Source of the DNA: CAVVAL01 sp963740215
GTDB taxonomy: Bacteria > Actinomycetota > Actinomycetes > Mycobacteriales > Cryptosporangiaceae
NCBI GenBank assembly: GCA_963740215.1
Contig: CAVUDJ010000012.1
Coordinates: 964,099-1,028,098 of the forward strand
Length of the DNA stretch: 64,000 bases
Direction: 5' to 3'
The translations under genes and the position numbers were made by a program. The notes beneath the pieces were generated by a model. That model worked only from the letters and a program-made list of their open reading frames with translations. It was not told the DNA's origin and made no database searches. Positions 57,619 to 64,000 of the stretch are shown in pieces (position 1 is the first letter of the stretch; each line of letters starts with the position of its first letter).

Positions 57619-60204
57619 ATGCGGCGTTACCTGGAGGTATGGGGGCTCCCTGGTGCCCGCCGCCTCATCGTCGCGGGCATCATCGGCCGTCTTCCGATCG
57701 CGATGGTGCCGCTCGCGGTGCTGCTGCTGGTCGAGTCACGCACCAGTTCGTACGCCGCAGCCGGTATCGCCACCGGCACCTACTCCGTCGCCACCGCCGC
57801 CGTCGCGCCGGTCTTCGGGCGCCTCGCCGACCGGTTCGGGCCGCGCCTGGTGCTGTTCGGCACCGGCATCGCGTACCCGGTGATGCTGTTGATCTTGCTC
57901 GCCGCCATCGAACTCGCCGCCCCGATCTGGTCGATCTACCTCGCCGCGGGGGCGGCGGGCGCCGCGGTTCCGCTGCTGTCGTCGTCGCTGCGGACGTTCT
58001 GGATGCAGATGTCCGAGGGTGACGAGAACCTGCGGCAGTCCGCGTACGCGCTGGAGTCCGTGGCGGTCGAGGGCGTGTTCGTCGGTGGCCCGGTCGTCGT
58101 GGCCGGGTTCGTAGCGTTTGCCGCGCCCAACTTCGCGCTGGTCACGGCCGCGACGCTGGCGTTCCTCGGCACGATGGCGGTGGCGCTCAGCAAGCCGGCC
58201 CGCCGGTGGCGCCGGCACCCGGACAGCGTCGCGACCACCGGCGCCGGCCCGCTCCGGTCGCCCGGCATGGTCGTCCTGATGACCGCGTGCGCCGCGCTGA
58301 TGTTCGCGTTCGGCGTCGTCGAGGTAGCGGTGCCGGCCTACGCCGACGGGCGCGACAGCACCGCGATGTCCGGGATCCTGCTCGCCGTCTGGGCGCTCGG
58401 CAGCGGCCTCGGCGGCATCTGGTTCGGCGCGCAGCGGTTCGCCGTGTCGCTTCCGTCGCAGCTGCGGTGGGCGCTGCTGGCGGTCGCGGTCGGGATGACG
58501 CCACTCGCGTTCGCCGGTGACCCCTGGATCCTCGGCGCGATGCTGTTCCTCGGCGGCACGGCGATCGCCCCGACGATGACCGTCCAGAACGGCCTCGTCG
58601 CCGACCTCGCCCCGGCGGGTACGACCACCGAGGCGTTCACGTGGTTCACCACGGTCGCGTTCGGGTCCAGTGCGATGGGCGCCGCCGTCGGTGGCCTGGT
58701 CGTCGACCGGCCGTCCGGGGTGCCGGCCGCGTTCGCCCTGGCCGCGCTGAGTGCGCTGCTCGCCTGGGCGGCGGTCACCGTCCCGGGCACGCGTCTCACC
58801 CGCGGTGCGGCTCGCGAGGTCTGCGCCGAGGGCAGACCTGAGGCGATCACTCCGCGCGCGCCGGACACAGCGCGCCCGGGACGCACGCCGTACCGTGCGA
58901 GGACTGAACGGGTGCTCTTGCCCATGACCGATCCTCGACCCGATTCACATCCCGTGCACGCCCCGCTCGGGTTGCGCGCGTACGCGGCCGTCTGGCGGCT
59001 GCCCGGGGCGCCGGCGCTCACGATTGCCGGCGTCCTGGGCAGGCTGCCGATCGGCATGGCGCCGCTCGCGCTCGTGCTGCTCGTCCAGCAGGCAGCGGGT
59101 TCGTACGCGCCTGCCGGAGTCGCGTTGGCCGCGTACGCGCTGTCCACCGCCGTGATGGGGCCGGTGCTCGGCCGCCTCGCGGACCGGCTCGGGCCGGTTC
59201 CAATCCTCCTCGTGACCGCGGTCGCGTACCCCGTAGCGGTGGCGGCCGTCGTCGGTGCGGTGCTCGCCGACGCGCCGCTCGCCCTGATCTGGGCGGCCGC
59301 CGCCCTTCTCGGCGCCAGCCAGCCGCCGCTCACCGCCACCGTCCGCAGCCTGTGGAACGACCTCGCCGTCTCTGGTCTTCGCGAACCGGCGCTCGCGCTG
59401 GAGACCACCGTCTTCGAGCTGGTGTTCGTCCTCGGACCGGTGTTGGTCGGCGCGCTCGCGGCTGTCGGATCCCCGGTGATCGCGCTGGCGGTCGCGGCCG
59501 TCCTGTGCGCAGGCGGCACCGCGACGGTCGCTCTGGGCCGCGCCGCCCGTGCCTGGCGACCGCACCCTGATCGTGCTCACGTTCGCGGGCTCGGTCCGGC
59601 GGCAGCGCCGGGCATGCCGTTGTTGCTGGTCATCGCGGCCGGAATCACGTTCGCATTCGGCGTCGTCGGGGTGGCGCTGCCGGCCTTCGCGGGCGAGCAC
59701 GCGCCAGCGGAGGCCGCGGAGGGCGTCGCCGGACTCCTCCTCGGCGTATGGGGCGTCGGCAGCATCGTTGGCGGGCTGTGGTTCGGCACGCGGCGGTTCG
59801 CGGCGCCGATGGTCACGCAGTGGTCCGTGACGCTTGGCGCGGTGGCGGTCGGGATGGGCGCGCTGGCGCTGGTCCCGAACGTCCCGCTGATGGCGGTTGC
59901 TCTGGTCCTGGCCGGGAGCGCGATCGCGCCTGCGCTGACCGTCGAGAACAACCTGGTAGCGAGGGTCGCACCGGCCGGCACCGTGAGTGAGGCGTACACG
60001 TGGGTGGCCACGGTGGCGTTCACGTCCAGTGCCGCGGGGTCGGCTGTCGCCGGGATCCTCGTCGACCAGGCCGGCGGCGTGCCCGTCGCGTTCGCCGCCG
60101 CGGCGGCGAGTACCGCACTTGGAGCGCTGGCGGCGTACTGGCCGGGCAGCCCGCTGCGACGGGCCGAGCGGTCTCGGGAGCCGGCGCGGAACCGCGTCGG
60201 GTAG
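57619..60204 (+). CDS. Double-length MFS transporter (two fused MFS units)
   Basis: This 861-residue frame holds two complete 12-helix MFS units. Unit 1 (residues 1 to about 410) starts VWGLPGARRLIVAGIIGRLP; unit 2 (from about 450) starts VWRLPGAPALTIAGVLGRLP, and both contain matching motifs (GRLADRFGPR / GRLADRLGPV; IAPTMTVQNGLVADLAPAGT / IAPALTVENNLVARVAPAGT). A hydrophilic Arg/Pro linker joins them, with ATG 58924 as a possible separate start lacking a good ribosome site. AAGGAGGCGGTC precedes ATG 57619. Tandem duplication is clear; whether one 24-helix chain is made, or an indel removed a stop, is unsettled. Substrate unknown. Confidence 0.82.
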   Translation: MRRYLEVWGLPGARRLIVAGIIGRLPIAMVPLAVLLLVESRTSSYAAAGIATGTYSVATAAVAPVFGRLADRFGPRLVLFGTGIAYPVMLLILLAAIELAAPIWSIYLAAGAAGAAVPLLSSSLRTFWMQMSEGDENLRQSAYALESVAVEGVFVGGPVVVAGFVAFAAPNFALVTAATLAFLGTMAVALSKPARRWRRHPDSVATTGAGPLRSPGMVVLMTACAALMFAFGVVEVAVPAYADGRDSTAMSGILLAVWALGSGLGGIWFGAQRFAVSLPSQLRWALLAVAVGMTPLAFAGDPWILGAMLFLGGTAIAPTMTVQNGLVADLAPAGTTTEAFTWFTTVAFGSSAMGAAVGGLVVDRPSGVPAAFALAALSALLAWAAVTVPGTRLTRGAAREVCAEGRPEAITPRAPDTARPGRTPYRARTERVLLPMTDPRPDSHPVHAPLGLRAYAAVWRLPGAPALTIAGVLGRLPIGMAPLALVLLVQQAAGSYAPAGVALAAYALSTAVMGPVLGRLADRLGPVPILLVTAVAYPVAVAAVVGAVLADAPLALIWAAAALLGASQPPLTATVRSLWNDLAVSGLREPALALETTVFELVFVLGPVLVGALAAVGSPVIALAVAAVLCAGGTATVALGRAARAWRPHPDRAHVRGLGPAAAPGMPLLLVIAAGITFAFGVVGVALPAFAGEHAPAEAAEGVAGLLLGVWGVGSIVGGLWFGTRRFAAPMVTQWSVTLGAVAVGMGALALVPNVPLMAVALVLAGSAIAPALTVENNLVARVAPAGTVSEAYTWVATVAFTSSAAGSAVAGILVDQAGGVPVAFAAAAASTALGALAAYWPGSPLRRAERSREPARNRVG

Positions 60205-60224
60205 CGCCGCGTCGAACTGCTGTG

Positions 60225-60590
60225 ATGCGCGCTCTTGTGGTGCTGATGACCGTGCTGCTGCTGACCGGCTGCGGCGCGGCGGAGGACAGCGCCGAACCAG
60301 CGGGTAACACGCCGGTCGGGAAAGGGGTCCTGACCGTCGCGCAGGCCATCCACGCCGGCGACCAGCCCGTGAAGGTACGCGGGTTCGTGCTCGTCGGCAC
60401 CGATGGCGTGACCCGGATCTGCGAGGCCCTCGCCGAGTCGCACCCGCCACAGTGCGGGCGGCCGTCGCTCAAGGTCGAGGGCGCGAACGTGGATTCGCTC
60501 AAGGGCGTGCAGACCGCGCAGGGCGTGACCTGGACGGACGAGGTCACGCTGCGCGGAACGCTGGCGGACGGTGTGCTGACCGTCGACTAG
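60225..60590 (+). CDS. Lipoprotein with OB-fold-like domain
   Basis: This 121-residue protein has a lipoprotein signal (VVLMTVLLLTGC, Cys16) and a domain with VKVRGFVLVGTDGVTRICEA and WTDEVTLRGTLADGVLTVD, a pattern like the small OB-fold DUFs that bind ligands outside the cell. Two cysteines (CEALAESHPPQC) could form a disulfide. The ATG lies 20 bases after the MFS stop, and a shared transcript is likely. I cannot assign a function. The longer frame upstream is an out-of-place extension over the MFS end. Confidence 0.75.
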   Translation: MRALVVLMTVLLLTGCGAAEDSAEPAGNTPVGKGVLTVAQAIHAGDQPVKVRGFVLVGTDGVTRICEALAESHPPQCGRPSLKVEGANVDSLKGVQTAQGVTWTDEVTLRGTLADGVLTVD

Positions 60591-60630
60591 TGCGGAGTGT
60601 CCCGTCGGGCGGCGGCCGGGAGCGGGCGAT

Positions 60631-60834
60631 CTAGCGGGGCGACACCGAGACGGACGGTGTGGAGGTGCGGTCGAACTCCCGCTGGTACTCCTCCTCGTCC
60701 TGAGCGGCGAGCCACCAGGGCAGCATGAGCATGACCACGCCGAGGCAGAGCATCACGGCGAGCGCGGCGACCACGGCCAGCACGATGCCCAGCGGACCGC
60801 CGAGCCGAAGCCGGGCGTTATGGTCCTCTGGCAT
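60631..60834 (-). CDS. Small single-pass membrane protein
   Basis: This 67-residue protein has one long helix (LGIVLAVVAALAVMLCLGVV then MLMLPWWLA, about residues 15-44) after a basic N-terminus and before an acidic/Ser-rich tail ending SVSVSPR. Not recognised. It is short and could be a chance frame, but the helix and codon use are convincing. It is convergent with the lipoprotein gene at 60225-60590. Confidence 0.5.
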   Translation of the reverse strand: MPEDHNARLRLGGPLGIVLAVVAALAVMLCLGVVMLMLPWWLAAQDEEEYQREFDRTSTPSVSVSPR

Positions 60835-60986
60835 GGCCCGCCCCCTTCAACCGGCTCACCTGCAGACCGGAGCATCACCGTAGCGTGTGGCCCGGCGGGT
60901 GGCATGCCCCGGACGGGTGCCCGATTGGGCAATGTATGAAGTCCGAGTTGAGGAAGATCGGTACAGCCGAGGTTAATGTCGGCGCC

Positions 60987-61961
60987 ATGAAAACCTCGTG
61001 CACGCGGTTGGTGGTCGCGCTGGCCCTGCTGTGTGCTCTGGCGGGCTGCAGTAACCTGAGGGTCCGATTCGACGATGACACCACCCCGTTCCAGCAGGCT
61101 CTCGGGCGGGTAGCCGCCACCGACGACACCCGCGCCGGGTTCGAGTTCGGCGACGTCGAGGCCATCGCCGCCCTCGCCGCCAGCGACGACCCGAATGACG
61201 TCTGGGGCCAGCTCTCCGGCTTCGGTGCCAGCAGCCTCGCCCCGCACGCCAAGGCCTTGTCGGAGGTGGCGGCCATCGATCTGCGTGGCGCGCGCTTCAT
61301 GGCCACCGCGGGCGTCACGCCGACGACCGTCGGCCTCATCGTGGGTGGGCAGGACGAGCGCAGCGTCGAGACCAAGCTGGTGGCCAACGGCTGGCGCCCG
61401 CTCGGCTTCGGCTACACGGCGCCGACGCTGTCGGTGGAGCGCGGCGACGTGGCCATACTCGCTCTCACGCTCGCGCACATCCGGCCGAGGACTTCCGACG
61501 TGTGGTACGCCTCGGAGAGCGGGTCGATCGGCTGGGTCGAAACTCCCACGTCTAGCACGCTCGCCACCGACGCCGAGTTCAGCGCGCTCGCCCGCTGCCT
61601 AGGTGACGTCCTCGTCGCGCAGATCGTTCGCGGGCGGGCGACGGGCGACGAGGCGCCGCGGCTGGCCGCCGTCGGCGTGCGCCGCACCACGGACCGGACG
61701 AGTGCGCCGCGCGCCCTGATCTGCACGTCGTGGGCGTCCGACAGCGCGGCGGACGCCGCGGTCGGCAGGCAGCGAGACGCCCTGCGCGACGGACGCGGCC
61801 TCGACGGACGACCCCACAAGGAGACCTACCGCGACCACACCGTGGACCGGGTCGATGGCAAGGGCTCGCAGGTGAGGGCGGAGGCCGACACCCCGAGCGG
61901 CGCCGCGGTGGTGCTGGCCGGCCTGAACCGCCACGACCTGCCGGGCCTGGCCGCCCTCTGA
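60987..61961 (+). CDS. Lipoprotein, unknown function
   Basis: This 324-residue protein has a lipoprotein signal (LVVALALLCALAGC, Cys19 from ATG 60987) and a mixed alpha/beta body with no family I recognise. It includes PFQQALGRVAATDDTRAGFE, WRPLGFGYTAPTLSVERGDV and RALICTSWASDSAADAAVGR. Two internal cysteines (ARCLGDVL, LICTSWA) may pair. ATG 60987 is chosen because the signal starts there; a longer frame begins at 60885. It is isolated, with no neighbour giving context. Confidence 0.75.
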   Translation: MKTSCTRLVVALALLCALAGCSNLRVRFDDDTTPFQQALGRVAATDDTRAGFEFGDVEAIAALAASDDPNDVWGQLSGFGASSLAPHAKALSEVAAIDLRGARFMATAGVTPTTVGLIVGGQDERSVETKLVANGWRPLGFGYTAPTLSVERGDVAILALTLAHIRPRTSDVWYASESGSIGWVETPTSSTLATDAEFSALARCLGDVLVAQIVRGRATGDEAPRLAAVGVRRTTDRTSAPRALICTSWASDSAADAAVGRQRDALRDGRGLDGRPHKETYRDHTVDRVDGKGSQVRAEADTPSGAAVVLAGLNRHDLPGLAAL

Positions 61962-62003
61962 CGCGGCATCGTGCACGAAGCGTCGAATCCGTCATCCAAA
62001 CGG

Positions 62004-62519
62004 TTACGGCACCGTTAGGTCGCAGCGCACCCCGGCGTCCGCGGGACCGGTGCGCTCCAGCTTCACCTCGTCGTCGACCTTGATGCGGCAACGCAGTTGG
62101 CCCTGGGCGCCCGGCGCGCGGGCATCAAGAAGCGCCCTGGCGCCCGCGCAGAACTCCGCACCCGACTCGCCGGCGTAGGCCGTCAGGGGCAGCCCGATGT
62201 CGACCTGCTCGGTACCGCGCTCGGTGCGGATCGTGATGTGCGCGCTCTCCGGTGTGCCGAGCTCGCGCGGCACGGCCTCCAGCTCGTACGTGACGACCGC
62301 CCGCGACCATGTCCTGTCGCTGGGGCTGCAGCCGGTGTTCTCGTCCACGGTGTAGTGCCCGGTGGCGTAGCCGAGGCCCACGCCGCCCACGATGAGCGCC
62401 CCGAACAAGCCAACCACCGGCAAAAGAGGCAGCCTGTCCCCCAGGTCGGACAGCCTCGCGGACAGCCGGCGGAGCCGGCTCGCCTCGAGCGCCCGCTGCT
62501 CAGAAAGTCTGTGTGCCAC
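62004..62519 (-). CDS. Single-pass membrane protein, unknown function
   Basis: This roughly 171-residue protein has a basic N-terminus, a helix (LPVVGLFGALIVGGVGLGYA) and an external domain with two cysteine pairs (NTGCSPSDRTW, AEFCAGARALLDA, LRCRIKVDD, VRCDLTVP). The beta-strand-rich pattern VVTYELEAVP ... HITIRTERGTEQVDIGLPLT recalls the soluble part of MmpS-type proteins, but no mmpL is nearby. GTG 62519 is a compromise; TTG 62564 gives a longer form. No ribosome site is obvious. Confidence 0.65.
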   Translation of the reverse strand: MAHRLSEQRALEASRLRRLSARLSDLGDRLPLLPVVGLFGALIVGGVGLGYATGHYTVDENTGCSPSDRTWSRAVVTYELEAVPRELGTPESAHITIRTERGTEQVDIGLPLTAYAGESGAEFCAGARALLDARAPGAQGQLRCRIKVDDEVKLERTGPADAGVRCDLTVP

Positions 62520-62585
62520 GGCCGTAGTGTGCGGCACCCGCGCCAGGCCGAAAGGTGACCGCAACGACCAACACCGACCGTCGTC

Positions 62586-62625
62586 GCAGCAGGTCAGATG
62601 CGGTGCCAGACGCCTGACCTGCTGC
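62586..62625. terminator. Perfect 12-bp hairpin after yajQ
   Basis: GCAGCAGGTCAG (62586-62597) and CTGACCTGCTGC (62614-62625) flank a 16-base loop. It lies just beyond the yajQ stop on the minus strand and would end that transcript. Confidence 0.72.
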
Positions 62626-62637
62626 GCCGAACGTGGT

Positions 62638-63128
62638 CTACCTGTAGTTCGTGAACTGCAGTGCGATCCCGAAGTCGGACTCCTTGAGCAGCGCGATCAC
62701 GGCCTGCAGGTCGTCCTTCTTCTTGCCGCTCACGCGCAACTGGTCGCCCTGGATCTGGGCTTGGACACCCCTCGGGCCCTCGTCACGGACCTTCTTGGCG
62801 ATCTCCTTGGCCTTGTCGCTGGCGATGCCGTTGATCAGCGTGCCGCTCACCTTGTAGGCCTTGCCCGACTGGTGCGGATCCCCGCGTCGAACGCCTTCAT
62901 GCTGATGCCGCGCTTCACCAGTTTCTCCTTGAACACGTCCAGAGCGGCGCGGACGCGCTCCTCGGTGTCGGCCTGCAGGGTCACGGCTTCCTCGCCGGCC
63001 CACGCCACCGACGCGTTGGTGCCGCGGAAGTCGAACCGCTGTGACAATTCCTTGGCGGCCTGGTTCAGGGCGTTGTCGACCTCCTGCCGGTCGACCTTGC
63101 TCACGACGTCGAAGGACGGGTCAGCCAC
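62638..63128 (-). CDS. yajQ: YajQ-family nucleotide-binding protein, one-base frameshift near 62880
   Basis: The first frame has ADPSFDVVSKVDRQEVDNAL, NQAAKELSQRFDFRGT and ISMKAFDAG. The second resumes at DPHQSGKAYKVSGTLINGIA and ends KDDLQAVIALLKESDFGIAL then QFTNYR. A missing base in the run of C's at 62880-62883 (G's on the coding strand) restores GDPHQSG and the standard 163 residues. YajQ binds nucleotides, including cyclic-di-GMP in some species. GTG 63128 follows GAGGAG with about nine bases of spacer. The homopolymer position strongly suggests a base-calling error. Confidence 0.88.
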
Positions 63129-63155
63129 GGTATGAGGCTCCTCACGGGTAGTCGG

Positions 63156-63186
63156 TTGGAAAGTCGGTGGGACCATTCGCTATCCT
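63156..63186 (+). promoter_or_regulatory. Promoter for tRNA-Tyr
   Basis: TTGGAA (63156-63161) and TATCCT (63181-63186) are separated by 19 bases and lie 37 bases before the mature tRNA, a normal tRNA-gene distance. It overlaps the 5' region of yajQ, whose transcription runs the other way. Confidence 0.5.
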
Positions 63187-63222
63187 GCCTTCTGCAGCCA
63201 CGCGACGCGCGGCCGCACCCCC

Positions 63223-63307
63223 GGCGGGTTGCCCGAGTGGCCAAAGGGAGTGGACTGTAAATCCATCGGCATCGCCTACGCAGGTTCGAACCCTGCACCC
63301 GCCACCA
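63223..63307 (+). tRNA. tRNA-Tyr (GTA anticodon)
   Basis: Acceptor stem GGCGGGT (63223-63229) pairs with ACCCGCC (63297-63303), followed by discriminator A and encoded CCA (63305-63307). The anticodon arm TGGACTGTAAATCCA gives GTA at 63257-63259, and the T arm reads GCAGGTTCGAACCCTGC. The long variable arm is normal for bacterial tRNA-Tyr. Confidence 0.96.
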
Positions 63308-63311
63308 GGAG

Positions 63312-63349
63312 ACGGCCCGTGACCAGCCGAAACGCCGGTCGCGGGCCGT
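63312..63349 (+). terminator. Terminator after tRNA-Tyr
   Basis: ACGGCCCG (63312-63319) pairs with CGGGCCGT (63342-63349), and GACC/GGTC continue the stem inward. From here to 63585 I see no gene and no phage attachment sequence. Confidence 0.7.
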
Positions 63350-63585
63350 TCTCGTCTGTCCAGCGGAGTCCAGCCAGATCTGGTCAGCTACAGCGGGTTG
63401 TGGGCAGATCGTGGGCAGCGTCGGCATGCAACGGTGGGGCAGAAGCCAGGCGCCCGTAGCCCCAGTTTGGAAGGTCGCTCACGACGGCCGACCTGCGGCG
63501 AACTGCGTGCCAGTGGACATCTGGAATTCCGGGTGGGCGGATACCAGAGTGAAAGTTCTTGCGACCACTGCTTGTGATCGTGGGG

Positions 63586-63935
63586 TCAGCCCGACCGGAT
63601 CGGTACGCGGCGCAGTCGAACATCGATGAATCGCCCGTCGTCGAAGTCCAGCCGGGCGCCCTCGCAGTGGCCGAAAGGTGCTCCCCACGACGCGTAGTCC
63701 GCCTCCGGCAGCAGCTCACGAGCGCGGGCTCGATGCTGCCGCCGTGGGCGATGACGAGGGCGCCACTGCCGTCGGGCACCGTCATCACCGCCTCGGTCCA
63801 CAGGTCGCGATGCGCCTGAGCCACGGCAGCCAACCCGCCGCCCTGTCTGATCAGGCCGGCGTAGGCGACGTACGGCTGCGGCCAGCGCCACTGGTCATGG
63901 TGGTCGACCTCGCCCGGCACGTACCCGGACGGCAT
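63586..63935 (-). CDS. Histidine phosphatase-family protein, partial and frameshifted
   Basis: The C-terminal part of a phosphoglycerate-mutase-like phosphatase is visible: QWRWPQPYVAYAGLIRQGGG, AHRDLWTEAV, the catalytic second-histidine motif VIAHGGSIEPAL, then, after a one-base shift near 63722, ELLPEADYASWGAPFGHCEG and LDFDDGRFIDVRLRRVP. Only about 115 residues before the stop at 63586 are present. The N-terminal RHG motif would lie beyond 64000 or in another frame, since an in-frame stop occurs upstream of ATG 63935. It is convergent with tRNA-Tyr. The missing half means activity cannot be judged. Confidence 0.65.
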
Positions 63936-64000
63936 GTCGATGGGGAGGGTGGGTCGAAGATGTCAGGCTGCCGAGTTCGACGCGGTCCGGGAGACCGGCT

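Noticed and set aside
63101..63427. 108-residue minus-strand frame containing WWRVQGSNLRRR
   Set aside because: This is the antisense reading of the tRNA-Tyr gene, a common spurious ORF.
63223..63585. Possible integration site at tRNA-Tyr
   Set aside because: The 3' end of the tRNA is not duplicated nearby and no integrase is visible.

Overview
The window is high-GC DNA (about 70%) with frequent GTG starts, GTGA/ATGA stop-start overlaps and near-consensus AGGAGG ribosome sites. Several markers point to a filamentous actinobacterium: a two-domain acyl-CoA carboxylase alpha chain with an epsilon subunit, a stand-alone phosphoesterase-ligase LigD, KorAB, a CGNR zinc finger regulator, a SWIM/SNF2 pair, and a nuo cluster lacking the NADH module. 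Cryptosporangium- or Frankia-like relatives are possible, but I cannot fix the genus. No rRNA, CRISPR array, insertion sequence, integrase or replication origin is visible.

Layout. 0-10 kb: a glutamate-cysteine-ligase-like enzyme coupled to an M20 amidohydrolase; a divergent cupin/MarR pair; a divergent TetR/ABC-exporter module with twin operators, followed by a frameshifted SNF2 helicase and its SWIM partner. 10-16.6 kb: a HemK-like methyltransferase with a coupled leader ORF, LigD, a membrane hydrolase, a gamma-glutamylcyclotransferase-like protein and an LpdA-type flavoprotein. 16.6-25 kb: an acyl-CoA carboxylase region (alpha chain, MFS exporter, O-methyltransferase, then accD-accE-GNAT-maf on the minus strand with birA divergent). 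25-31 kb: a sigma factor carrying its own membrane anchor and extracytoplasmic domain, a secreted protein, a GNAT, and korAB. 31-34 kb: two RGGFG-ending lipoproteins, a YgiC/YjfC-type ATP-grasp enzyme and a DUF350 membrane protein. 34-39 kb: an ECF sigma factor, a membrane protein with a duplicated calcium-loop-like domain, and two secreted paralogues riddled with frameshifts. 37-54 kb: a nuo cluster (A, B, C, H-N) interrupted by the sigma locus, a two-component system, a repeat-bearing membrane protein and PhoD; nuoD, E, F and G are absent. 54-64 kb: a small helical protein with a helical/hydrolase protein, an HtpX protease, a CGNR regulator, a double-length MFS protein, several lipoproteins, YajQ, tRNA-Tyr and a truncated histidine phosphatase.

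At least 13 single-base frame changes break genes that should be intact, including nuoN, yajQ and maf. The pattern looks more like base-calling or assembly error than gene decay, so every broken gene here needs rereading before it is called a pseudogene.

The strongest candidate for an under-described system is the 31.3-33.9 kb cluster. It matches the E. coli YgiBC/YjfLMC arrangement, in which an ATP-grasp peptide ligase is thought to act on a partner lipoprotein; both lipoproteins here end in the same RGGFG tail. A second candidate is the 34.3-39.3 kb sigma/sensor/secreted-paralogue locus. Many intergenic gaps carry long perfect hairpins and a dispersed repeat family built on ACCGGACTGTTCCGGTA.
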